Source: Sacculina carcini (Eukaryota; Arthropoda; Thecostraca; Sacculinidae). Taken from it: a stretch of DNA of 64,000 nucleotides. The DNA is taken from contig OU696575.1 of NCBI GenBank assembly GCA_916048095.2, positions 3,753,501 through 3,817,500 of the forward strand, written 5' to 3'. The position numbers were made by a program, and so were the translations under genes. Below are positions 20,264 through 28,830 of the stretch, piece by piece. The notes beneath the pieces are model-generated. The model had not been told where the DNA came from, did not search any database, and was given only the letters and a program-made list of their open reading frames with translations. Every line of letters starts with the position of its first letter. Position 1 is the stretch's first letter.

Positions 20264-23200
20264 AAAGGCAGGTTAGTGTCGCCGCGGCCGCTGGCCTGCC
20301 ACTTATTCAAGTCGCAGTAGTAGCCGTAGACAAGAGTATCACGTTTATAGTCGATACTGGTGCTGGTGTGTCGTTAATTCCGCCGAAATATGTAAATAGT
20401 TTGTGTGTTCGCCCATCGCCAGTACAGCTCACATCTGCTTCCGGGCAAAGTATCAAGGTGTACGGTGAAGTTTTCCTAGAGCTAATAATTAACAATCTCA
20501 GACGGAAATTCAAATGGACTTTTGTGGTCGCCGAAGTTGTCTCTCCTCTTCTAGGGCAGGACTTTCTGGCGCACTACGGGCTGCTCGTGGACTGCAAGGC
20601 GCAAATGCTGCGCGATAGTACTACACGTTGCTGTACGGCCACCCAATCATCACAATACGGTTCCTGTGCGCTTGTGGTTAACCACAGCGCCAATTTTCCG
20701 CAACACATGCAGCATATGTTACGCAGGTATCCAGCACTGACGGCGCCTCTCCAACAAGACGACGAACGAGGCACCAAAACAGAGGTATCACATTCTATCG
20801 ACACAGGTAGCGCGACCCCGTCGTTTGCGTCTCCTCGACGACTCGCGCCGGAGAAGGAGCGGTCTGCCAAAGCTGCGTTTGCATCTCTGCTGGAGCAGGG
20901 CATAATCGGGCCGTCAAAATCACCGTGGGCGTCGCCGCTACATATGGTGGCCAAAAATACACCAGGTGAGTGGCGCATTACGGGAGATTACCGTGCGTTG
21001 AACACCAATACGATCCCCGACAGGTACCCTCTGCCGCATATTCATAATGTGTCAGCGAAACTGCATGGTGCCAACATTTTTTCTAAACTAGACCTGTTGA
21101 AAGCATTCTACCAGATTCCCATGGCCGAAGACGATATCAAGAAGACAGCTGTGACCACGCCCTTTGGCTTGTTCGAATATCTGTACCTGCCACTGGGCCT
21201 CAAAAACTCGGCAGCTACATTTCAACGCTTCATGGATGCTATATTCAGGGAGTTGCCGTTTGTTTTTGCATACTTGGATGACCTACTTGTGTTTTCGTCA
21301 AGTGCGGCCGAGCACGAGCGCCACCTTGAGGCTGTTTTCCAGGTGTTGGAGAAACACAGACTGCGCCTGTCGCTAGACAAATGTCACTTCTTTACGCCAG
21401 AGGTGATCTTCCTCGGTCATCAGGTGACAGCAGGTGGCACAAAACCACCAGCAAAGAAGGTTGCGACTATATCGGAGATGCAGCGCCCAGAAGATGCCGC
21501 CGGCTTGCGTCGCTACATTGGAATGATCAGCTTTTACAGGCGGATGCTGCCCGACTTCGCAAACATCGTGTTCCCGATGTCGGAGCTGATGCGACTGCAG
21601 CCGAAGGCCAAGGTGCTGCAGTGGACGACTGAAGCAAACGACAGCTTCCAGAGAAGCAAGATAATGTTGGAGGAGGCGTGTACGCTGCCGCATCCTTGCC
21701 CGGAGGGTAACCAGCTGATGCTTGTCACAGACGCATCATCGAGAGCTGTCGGTGGAGCACTCCATCAAATGGTGCAAGGTCAGTCACAGCCTATCTCTTT
21801 CTTCTCTAAGAAACTTTCGGCACCCCAACAAAAATACTCTACCTATGATCGAGAGCTTTTGGCAGCATACTTGGCTGTAGTGCATTTCAGAAGTTTTCTC
21901 GATGGTCGCCAGGTGACGTTGTTGACAGATCATAAACCGCTGGTGGCTGCATTCGTCAGTCAAAAGCCGGCCAAGTCCGATCGTCAACAGCGTCACTGGT
22001 CCTACATCAGCGAATATGTACAGGATGTACAGCACATCAAGGGTGGTGACAACCGAGTGGCTGACTGTCTGTCGAGGTCCATCAACAGCGTCATTGTAGA
22101 TGTATGTGATCTGCCAGCGATCGCGGCGGCGCAAGCAACGGATGAAGAGGTACAAGCAAGGCGGGACAAGCTGAAAGCCTACACCATTTCCGGCCAACAT
22201 CAGCTGCTCTGCGACGTCTCAGACGTGAACCCGAGACCGTACCTGCCTCTACAGTGCCGCTATGCGGTATTCAGGACGCTGCACGAGCCGTCTCATCCTG
22301 GTCGGCAGTCTACGATCAAGCTGCTAAAACAAAGGTATTTTTGGCCTCGTATGGATGCTGACATACTTCGATGGGTTAAAGAGTGTGTGGCTTGTCAGCA
22401 AGCGAAAGTTCACCGCCACACGAAGTCACCTCTATCTGACTTTTCGCTTCCGGGTGCGCGATTCGAAACGATACACATGGACATTGTGGGTCCACTGCCG
22501 CCGCAACTCCCAGAGGGTCAGCCTTTTGCCAAACCGTATAGGTACTTACTGACGTGCGTTGATCGCACCACGCGGTGGATGGAGGCAATGCCGTTGACAG
22601 AGGTGACTGCTAAATCAGTGGCTCGTGCGCTGATAGAGACGTGGGTATCGCGATTCGGCGTGCCGATATATGTCGTTACGGATCGTGGACCCCAATTCGA
22701 AGCAGAGCTTTTCCAAGAGATGGCGCAAATGGTAGGTTTTCACCGCATGAGGTCGACAGCGTATCATCCGCAAGGTAACGGTCTCCTTGAGAGAGCTCAT
22801 CGTGTCCTCAAAACTGCCATTACAGCCCGACGGCAAGATTGGCTTTCTGCTCTGCCAGTTGTACTGCTGGGCATGCGCATGATACCTGCGGCGAATGGTG
22901 TCGCCCCATTTACTGCGGTGACTGGGAGTCAGCTGCTGTGCCCGAAGGTAATTGTAGAGCCGGAAGCATCATCTCAGGTTCAGAATGCATTTGTCAAGGA
23001 ACTGGCGGAGCGCATGTCGGAGATAGACTTCGGTGCAATGTCGGAGGGTGTGCATCACCAGCCTGCGAGGTCGTTTGTGCCGAAAGACCTAAAAGTGTGC
23101 ACACATGTTTGGCTGCGGGTGGACCGCGTACGGCGCCCCCTTGAGGCCCCATACCGCGGACCATTCAAAGTCATGCGGCGGTCTGCAAAAACGTTTGACA

Positions 23201-23517
23201 TCGAGATGACCAATGGTGTGCATGAGTGTGTTTCCATTGACAGATTGAAGCCGGCGTACGTCCGAGATACAGTGGATGGTGCGCTTACAGCAGATACTGC
23301 AGATACTGAGGTCCGCTCCAGTCCAACTAAAAATCCTGCAACGCCCTCCAGTGTCGTCGCGCCAACACAGGCTGCTGCGTCGCCACCGCCGGGGGCATCC
23401 CATGTACCAGCGCCCTCTATAGCTGCGAGTACTGCGGACGAGAAACGCAAACAGAAAACAACGAGATCTGGTCGTCGAGTGCACTTCAAGGAGCAGCCTG
23501 ATTTCAGATACTATTGA
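20119..23517 (+). CDS. Gypsy pol polyprotein (PR-RT-RH-IN)
   Basis: An open frame of 1,132 codons. Domains: protease with VDTGAG near 20,350; reverse transcriptase at about 20,850-21,430 with YLDDLL near 21,270; RNase H with TDASS near 21,728 and TDHKPL near 21,930; integrase with an H-x-H...CxxC zinc finger at 22,280-22,400, the D,D,E core to about 22,800 (VTDRGP, AYHPQGNGLLERAHR) and a basic C-terminal tail. It lies in the -1 frame relative to gag and probably has no start of its own. It belongs to the same broad clade as the fossil at 3,431-5,760. Confidence 0.92.
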   Translation: MSRTFVLWEQRQDVQALVQVAFQTEEPADAAVLTSRIARIVTAAGGKLKRQVSVAAAAGLPLIQVAVVAVDKSITFIVDTGAGVSLIPPKYVNSLCVRPSPVQLTSASGQSIKVYGEVFLELIINNLRRKFKWTFVVAEVVSPLLGQDFLAHYGLLVDCKAQMLRDSTTRCCTATQSSQYGSCALVVNHSANFPQHMQHMLRRYPALTAPLQQDDERGTKTEVSHSIDTGSATPSFASPRRLAPEKERSAKAAFASLLEQGIIGPSKSPWASPLHMVAKNTPGEWRITGDYRALNTNTIPDRYPLPHIHNVSAKLHGANIFSKLDLLKAFYQIPMAEDDIKKTAVTTPFGLFEYLYLPLGLKNSAATFQRFMDAIFRELPFVFAYLDDLLVFSSSAAEHERHLEAVFQVLEKHRLRLSLDKCHFFTPEVIFLGHQVTAGGTKPPAKKVATISEMQRPEDAAGLRRYIGMISFYRRMLPDFANIVFPMSELMRLQPKAKVLQWTTEANDSFQRSKIMLEEACTLPHPCPEGNQLMLVTDASSRAVGGALHQMVQGQSQPISFFSKKLSAPQQKYSTYDRELLAAYLAVVHFRSFLDGRQVTLLTDHKPLVAAFVSQKPAKSDRQQRHWSYISEYVQDVQHIKGGDNRVADCLSRSINSVIVDVCDLPAIAAAQATDEEVQARRDKLKAYTISGQHQLLCDVSDVNPRPYLPLQCRYAVFRTLHEPSHPGRQSTIKLLKQRYFWPRMDADILRWVKECVACQQAKVHRHTKSPLSDFSLPGARFETIHMDIVGPLPPQLPEGQPFAKPYRYLLTCVDRTTRWMEAMPLTEVTAKSVARALIETWVSRFGVPIYVVTDRGPQFEAELFQEMAQMVGFHRMRSTAYHPQGNGLLERAHRVLKTAITARRQDWLSALPVVLLGMRMIPAANGVAPFTAVTGSQLLCPKVIVEPEASSQVQNAFVKELAERMSEIDFGAMSEGVHHQPARSFVPKDLKVCTHVWLRVDRVRRPLEAPYRGPFKVMRRSAKTFDIEMTNGVHECVSIDRLKPAYVRDTVDGALTADTADTEVRSSPTKNPATPSSVVAPTQAAASPPPGASHVPAPSIAASTADEKRKQKTTRSGRRVHFKEQPDFRYY

Positions 23518-23880
23518 TACGAGCATGCACGCGCTTTTCTGTTTACACTTGTCTACATGTCGCGCTGTGTGATTTCGGTAACATTGTTGTAATACTTGTA
23601 TTGTTCCTTTTGTTCTACGCATATGTTACGCTTGACCCATGTTTTATCTTGTTCCCATGTAGTGTGTGGATGTGATGTGAAATTAGTATGTCTGTATTTG
23701 CGAATCATTCTTTTCACTGCCGTTGGAGAACGTGCCGCGTGCATGGTGTGTATACATATTGCAAGCGAGTGTCCGTCCACACTGACTTCATATATATATA
23801 TACATATATCACAATAACATATATCGATGTACATAGGTCTGCTGTTAAGCAGCTCGTGATTGATGTCCAGCTCCGCATCT

Positions 23881-23893
23881 GGTGGGGGAGCAC
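23881..23893 (+). promoter_or_regulatory. Polypurine tract of young Gypsy
   Basis: GGTGGGGGAG lies immediately upstream of the 3' LTR, the expected primer for plus-strand synthesis. Confidence 0.7.
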
Positions 23894-24327
23894 TGTGGCG
23901 TTGATTAGCATGTATATAATCAATTTAGTTATTTCTTGTTTCGCTTCATTCATCGAGCGTAGCGCGTGCGGCATAAATGTATCTTGTATGGTGTGGACCG
24001 CCGTCTTCATACTAATGTTGTCTTTTCATCGTTTTCAGGCCACCATATTTTCATTCTTTATTTTATGGAAAGTGTATTATGTTTCTGTCGGTGTTCATTC
24101 CCTGTAAACATCATTTTATTCATGTAGTTCTAGATTGTACAATTGCGGTGGAATAATCTGCTGGCGTCCCCTAGCTTCGCTATATAAGTCACGCGATCGG
24201 GCGTCTCGCTCTCTTGTTCGCTGTTGGTTATCCTGATACGTTTGGTCTGCTGCTGCTCGTGCGAATACAGATAAGTGTTACGGTGTTCCCTCTGTTAAAG
24301 GACCGGTACAATTAGGAACTCACCACA
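23894..24327 (+). repeat. 3' LTR of young Gypsy
   Basis: 434 bp, the same length as the 5' LTR, differing at two sites. It is followed by ACTT, the target duplication. Confidence 0.92.
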
Positions 24328-25148
24328 ACTTCATTGGAAGTGTTAAATAAAATTTAGTAATATAGGAATTATTTCAGCTATAATGCCACTATAGTGATAT
24401 CCAGTGCATTTATATATGTATAACGAATTCTTTAATTGTATTCAATTCAATTACAATACAGATATATGTACTACTTACTATGTACTATACAATTATCTAC
24501 TATGATATGTACTACAATAACAATGCACATATGTACCGTACATGTGCTTACTTAATGAGATATATCAGCCAATATATAAGTGTCAGCGATTTTGCATAGA
24601 GCCACTGTTCTCGGGGATCACTCGCAAGCAAAGCGTGCACACACACACACACACACATCTACAGAAACAGCACACTTTCAGAGACGGTACAATCCAGCTT
24701 ATGGCAAGTGTTCAGGCATCACGTGCGAATACACGCTTGTCGTTGCTAGCCATCTGTACTATGCTTAATATTTTACAGTATATTTTTGTATATGGTGTCT
24801 ATTTGTGTGTGCGAGGTAGTGTGAGTGTATGTATGTTGTATGCACGTGTTATGAGCGAGCGCAGTTTCTCCATGGAGCGAATTGTCGCTGGTGTGGGGAC
24901 GCAGGGGGTGGGGCAGTGCGCGCCATAGGGCAGTTGTTTGCGCAGAACGTTCGTGCGCGTTTGTTAGTGAAGGTGTATTAGTGGGCCATGTTGCGTTGTC
25001 ATTGTGTTGAGTTGTGATATCTTGCTTTTTCGCTTAAATTTAAGTACACGCGTTGTTTGAATTCAAATTGCATTTAAACGTCACGCCAGCTGATGAACGA
25101 AAAATAATCAACATAACAAGCATACACAAGCAGTACAAAATTAATGAG
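24328..25148. other. Left arm of mariner copy 2, gene-free
   Basis: AT-rich sequence between the Gypsy insertion and the transposase 3' end, with an (AC)n run at 24,637-24,656. No gene is visible. Confidence 0.5.
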
Positions 25149-26229
25149 TCAAGAAATCTCGACGAGGTCTTCTCCGCGAATCGCTGCAGCGTAGTAACGC
25201 TCGACCCGATTGGCGTAGCTCTGCAGGTGCGTTGTATCCACGTGGCTGATCGCCTCGAGAGCGACCGTCTCCAGCAGTTGCATCCGCTGCTCGGTAATGG
25301 ACGGGCCGGCGTTGTCTCGAGTCATGGCCAGCACATCGGGCATTTTCTCCCTCAGACTTCTTTTCACGTGGCTCTTTATTGTGCTCCATAAAAGCTCGAT
25401 AGGACTGAGCAGGTACGAGTAGGGGGCCATTCTGAGCAGCTGAATGTCCTGCTGTTGCTCAAACACTGCCTCCAGTCGACTGTGTGCTGGGGCATTGTCA
25501 ATAATTACCGTGGGGCGATCGATTCCAGCTTGGCGACACTGCTCCACGAGACACTGAAACCATTGAACACAGCTCTCCTTGTTGAACGAGCCCCGCCTGG
25601 TGGACATGAGGACGAGTTGTTGTCATGGCGCCAATTATGTGCAGATTGGCGCCTTTGCTGGCCGGGAGAACCACAGCAGCTCTCGTCCCCACTTTTGACC
25701 GTCCTTGGCTACGCTTGCAGAACAAATTGTAGTTCGTCTCATCCACCCACACTGGCGTGCGACCATCGGACCGAATACGGAAGAGTTCCTCCATGTATTC
25801 GGCCCTTTTTCGCTTATTCTCGGCGTTGTTCATGCGGTCATTCGTCGGTCGCTAGGCTTTCAGCGAGAACAACTCCCCGTCAAGCCAATTCTTCATTGTG
25901 TTTAGGCACACCTGACATCCGTGCTGCGAGTGGATGATGAGCTGCAGGTGTGATGGAGCTGGATGATGAGCTGCGAGTGGATGATGAGCTGTCAAAGTGA
26001 GTGACGGCGTTTTTTCAACCGCTGATATTATTGTGTTAATCATTTGTGGCGTTTTTTTCACGTGATTGCCTCCCCGGTGTTTTGGGCAATCCTCGTTGGA
26101 TTTCAGCCAGTGATACACTGTTTTAATTTTAACACCGAGTGTTTTGGCTACATTCTTCCAATCCTTTTCGTTTCTATGCGCATCCATAATTCGTTTGCGA
26201 TCATTTAAACTGATTTTATTGTACTTCAT
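25149..26229 (-). pseudogene. Tc1/mariner-superfamily transposase, copy 2
   Basis: It starts at the ATG on the minus strand at 26,229 (MKYNKISLNDRKRIMDAHRN) and reads through an HTH (GVKIKTVYHWLKSN). The catalytic blocks are TPVWVDETNYNLF (about 25,740), IIDNAPAHS (about 25,490) and SPIELLW (about 25,395), with 33 residues between the second D and the E by my count. It ends GEDLVEIS at 25,149. The frame is interrupted near 25,600 and by a short tandem duplication at 25,930-25,990 (repeated GATGATGAGCTGCGAGTGG), so it is inactive. Confidence 0.82.
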
Positions 26230-26408
26230 GGCTCTGTTTACACGTATTGTGGAATCACTGCTAATGTCTGATTATGCTGTTTCAATGAATTTATGCTCAA
26301 TAAAGAAATTTGTGATGTTGCCAGATTCTCAGTTTATTATTTTTAAACAAATATATGAAATAAATTTGCATTTTCAGGTTATAAGGATAATTTTAATTTG
26401 TGAAATAA

Positions 26409-26520
26409 CATGGATCAAATCTAATTTCACTTTTCTCAAATCTAATTTCGCTTTTCTCAAATCTAATTTCACTTTTCTCAAATCTAATTTCACTTTTCTC
26501 ACATCAAATTGTAAATGGTA
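26409..26520 (-). repeat. Right terminal repeat with five 21-bp units
   Basis: CTCAAATCTAATTTCACTTTT repeats at an exact 21-base period and ends GTAAATGGTA before TA. The same period, with different sequence, is seen in copies 1 and 3. Confidence 0.85.
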
Positions 26521-26757
26521 TAGTGCGCGCAGACATACTACGGCCCTCCATCAGCCGCCGCGGCCTAACATTCCGCTTATTCACTATACCCAAGACCGAC
26601 TCATCAGTTAGAGTATTATATGACTTGAAGCCTATCACTCAATACATCGCACGTTACACCATTCGGCTGCCGCGCATACAAGACGCGCTCATGATCGCGG
26701 CGCAAAACCCGAAGCGACAAGCCATCGAATTCGATTTGGCAAATGGCTTCTACCAAT

Positions 26758-26781
26758 TTCCCCTCAGCAAGGGCCTCTACT
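26758..26781. repeat. Target-site duplication of SINE, left
   Basis: These 24 bases ending GGGCCTCTACT recur exactly at 27,085-27,108; with one mismatch the match extends to 28 bases. Confidence 0.85.
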
Positions 26782-27084
26782 ATATAAATATATAAATTTA
26801 CGCATTTGAACACAGCAATGGAAAGGCTAATGTTCGCGTGAATTTATGCATGGGCAAAGCCTCACGGCCCCGGCTGGCACACCGCAGGTCCGGCCGCACG
26901 GGTTTTGCAGTCACCGCCAGCACAGAAACTGCACGGCTGCGCGCACACAAAACCCGCAGTGCGACAATTGGGCTACCCTTTCAGAAACGAGCCCAAACGT
27001 TTCACCTCGCCAGGGAATCGAACCCTGGAACTCTCGTGCACAGAGCGTGCGTCTTAGCCACTCGGCTACGAGGCGGCAAGCAAC
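26782..27084 (-). mobile_element. tRNA-derived SINE
   Basis: On the minus strand it starts GCCGCCTCGTAGCCGAGTGG, with A box TAGCCGAGTGG and B box GGTTCGATTCC, like a class II (Leu/Ser) tRNA, followed by a tRNA-unrelated body and an AT-rich tail (AAATTTATATATTTATATA). It is flanked by 24-bp direct repeats, the hallmark of LINE-mediated insertion. It interrupts the RT fossil. Confidence 0.85.
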
Positions 27085-27108
27085 TTCCCCTCAGCAAGGG
27101 CCTCTACT
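27085..27108. repeat. Target-site duplication of SINE, right
   Basis: Exact partner of 26,758-26,781. Confidence 0.85.
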
Positions 27109-27764
27109 CATTCATGAGAGTGGCCTACAGGGGCCAGTGCTACGAATGGACGCGCCTACCAATAGGCCTGGCCAGTGCCCATGCTATAATGCAGCGGGTT
27201 AGCTGGTCCGCGGCACGCGCCATCCAGCGGCACTGTCATCCGGTACGCGTAGTCCCATACCTGGATGACTTTTTAGTCCTAGGAACTGCAGACCAGCTAC
27301 TACGCGTCCCCTACTACCTTCAACAGTTGACAGTACGAACGGAGGCATCCAAATGTATCTGGCAGCCGGTCAAGTCAGTCACCTTTTTAGCATTGCTATT
27401 GAAACTGGGAGCACAACCCATGGTCGACCTGCAACCTGCAATCCGCACAGGGCTGCGTCAAGCCATCGCTGCCGCAGCGGGAAAGCCCTTTGAGTGGCGA
27501 CAGCGGCTGGCAGGGTACTTATCCTTCGTGCTTCGGGTCCTCAGGTTACCCATTAGTCACGATCGTACTGTTTCGCCCTCAGGAGGCTGCACAGTGGATG
27601 AATGTCGTCATTCAAGCACGAGCATGGACTATACCGCCAAAAATCGAGCTGATGTGTACTGACGCGGCCACCTCAGGATTGGGCCTGGCCACGCGCACAC
27701 ACGCATGGACACTGCCGTGGCCTGCTCAACCAAGTACGAGAACTTTGAGCCAGAAGTATGACCA

Positions 27765-27925
27765 GGTCTATACAGTAAATATACAGTTAATATACAAAAC
27801 GTTCGGTCATGATCCGGGTTCTTAATACGAACGCAAACATATTCGAATGTAGTGATAGACATGGAAAAAGGTATTATATGTACGACAAAGCACTTGTTAT
27901 ACACAAAAATTATACCCACACCTGA
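27765..27925 (-). mobile_element. LINE B endonuclease fragment, inverted
   Basis: On the minus strand this reads GIIFVYNKCFVVHIIPFSMS and PGHTSGSKFS, the same endonuclease segment as 33,045-33,225 of LINE B. It is a short detached copy. Confidence 0.75.
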
Positions 27926-28029
27926 AACTGGTTCATTCTTCTTTGAGGCCTCGTCGAGTGTGGTTGTACCCTCTCTTGTTTGGGCCTACTTGCGTTCAGG
28001 GCTCGTCTCATCGTATCACTGATCTACCT

Positions 28030-28337
28030 ATCTGTCTATGATAGCCCAGCGCCGCTGCTGTCAAACGCCTAGCGGTGAAGTGTCATGCGGTCTGTGTGAA
28101 ACTCTGTTCCACAGGAAGTGCGTTTCCTTTACGATCACGCTCGAAAAATGTTAAAAAGCGGCATACTTTGGCATTGTCGCTTCTGCCAGTACACTCTCCT
28201 GAAAGGAAAATTGGACGTGACTCATGAAAGTGACGAAGATGTGCAATATTTCTCGGATATAGACAAGAAAATTGACAAAGATTTTTCTCTGTGGAGGGGG
28301 ATCAGAATACCTCCACCGCACCCCTGCGTGTCGTAAG
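28030..28337 (+). pseudogene. PHD-type zinc finger, LINE ORF1-like
   Basis: The cysteine and histidine series CC-(x7)-SCGLCETLFHRKC and, about 35 residues on, WHCRFC fits a PHD finger. CR1-group LINEs carry such a finger in ORF1, and LINE A follows within 800 bases, so this is probably the remains of its ORF1. The frame changes once near 28,130. Confidence 0.5.
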
Positions 28338-28350
28338 AGGCGACTGATGG
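28292..28350 (-). repeat. Dispersed repeat with GTGTCGTAAGAGGCGACT
   Basis: Reverse-complement match to 11,971-12,030. It lies between the PHD fragment and LINE A ORF2, which suggests it belongs to a LINE leader or inter-ORF region. Confidence 0.5.
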
Positions 28351-28830
28351 GTGGTCGGGTTGTCGGCGACTAAACCGGCTCCCCCACTGGTTCCTATCAG
28401 TGCGGAGGGTGGCTAAACACCCTGCAGGACGAAATACAAAACCTGTCAAAGGGCGGATGAGCTTTTAACTAAAGCCAACGGCCATTTAGCTCGAGGGTGG
28501 AATATGAATTTCGTTGCCATAGCTGTGTGTCACAGTCTTCCAGCGATGTTCCCATTCTCATCTGTTTAACGGGCTGCACGTTAGAATCTTCCTCTCTCCC
28601 CTTCTTTTCTTGCCGCAATCTCAAGCTGTGTAGGCAGGGTGAGGAGATGGATGGTGGCAGCGGCCTTATTTGCCATCGAGACTGTCAGGGTCCGTGTTTC
28701 TGGGCGTACTCACGGTTCCACAAACTAATTGCCTTACCTGGTGTGGCGGCACCTCCAGGAATGACGTTTTGATCCGCCATCTCAAACATCGTTTCATGGA
28801 TTTTTCACTCACATTTTTGGACTGTTTTCT
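28351..28830. other. Probable 5' leader of LINE A
   Basis: No reading frame is supported. It sits between the ORF1-like finger and ORF2 and ends in a T-rich stretch before the ORF2 ATG. Confidence 0.4.

Larger units (their letters stand above)
18891..24327 (+). mobile_element. Young Ty3/Gypsy element, CsRn1-like, looks whole
   Basis: Two 434-bp LTRs (18,891-19,324 and 23,894-24,327), both starting TGTGG and ending CCACA, differ at only two positions. The flanks ACTT/ACTT form a 4-bp target duplication. In order: primer site after LTR1, gag, overlapping pol in the -1 frame, purine tract, LTR2. Gag carries the C-x2-H-x9-C-x3-C box of CsRn1-type elements. It appears whole, with no obvious breaks; the near-identical LTRs mean a recent insertion, later than mariner copy 2, which it splits. 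Confidence 0.9.
18803..26520 (-). mobile_element. IS630-Tc1-mariner element, copy 2, split by Gypsy
   Basis: The right end finishes CAAATTGTAAATGGTA at 26,520, followed by TA, and holds five 21-bp units based on CTCAAATCTAATTTCAC. The left arm is recognisable at 18,803-18,890 (GAGAAAAGTGAAATTAGATT then ATTATTTCACAAATTATG, matching the inner right end) but its outermost bases are lost. The Gypsy element 18,891-24,327 sits inside this left arm, and the arm resumes at 24,328. The transposase is at 25,149-26,229 on the minus strand. Confidence 0.75.
26523..27765 (+). mobile_element. Reverse-transcriptase element fossil of unclear family
   Basis: Reading 26,530-26,781 gives an RT start (RLFTIPKTDSSVRVLYDL, FDLANGFYQFPLSKGLY). 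After a SINE it resumes at 27,085 with EWTRLPIGLASAHAIMQRV and VVPYLDDFLVLG (about 27,250), then an RNase-H-like CTDAATSGLGLA near 27,657. The YLDD box and the domain order fit an LTR, DIRS or other retrovirus-like RT, but I cannot place the clade. No terminal repeats were seen; it is broken and old. Confidence 0.6.

Noticed and set aside
20574-20978. Minus-strand frames of 100-177 codons across the young Gypsy (also 22-23.6 kb)
   Set aside because: They are shadows of the intact pol frame with no independent features.
27005-27084. A functional tRNA-Leu/Ser gene on the minus strand (A and B boxes present)
   Set aside because: The tRNA-like part continues into a 220-base body with an AT tail and is bounded by a 24-bp target duplication, so it is a SINE head.
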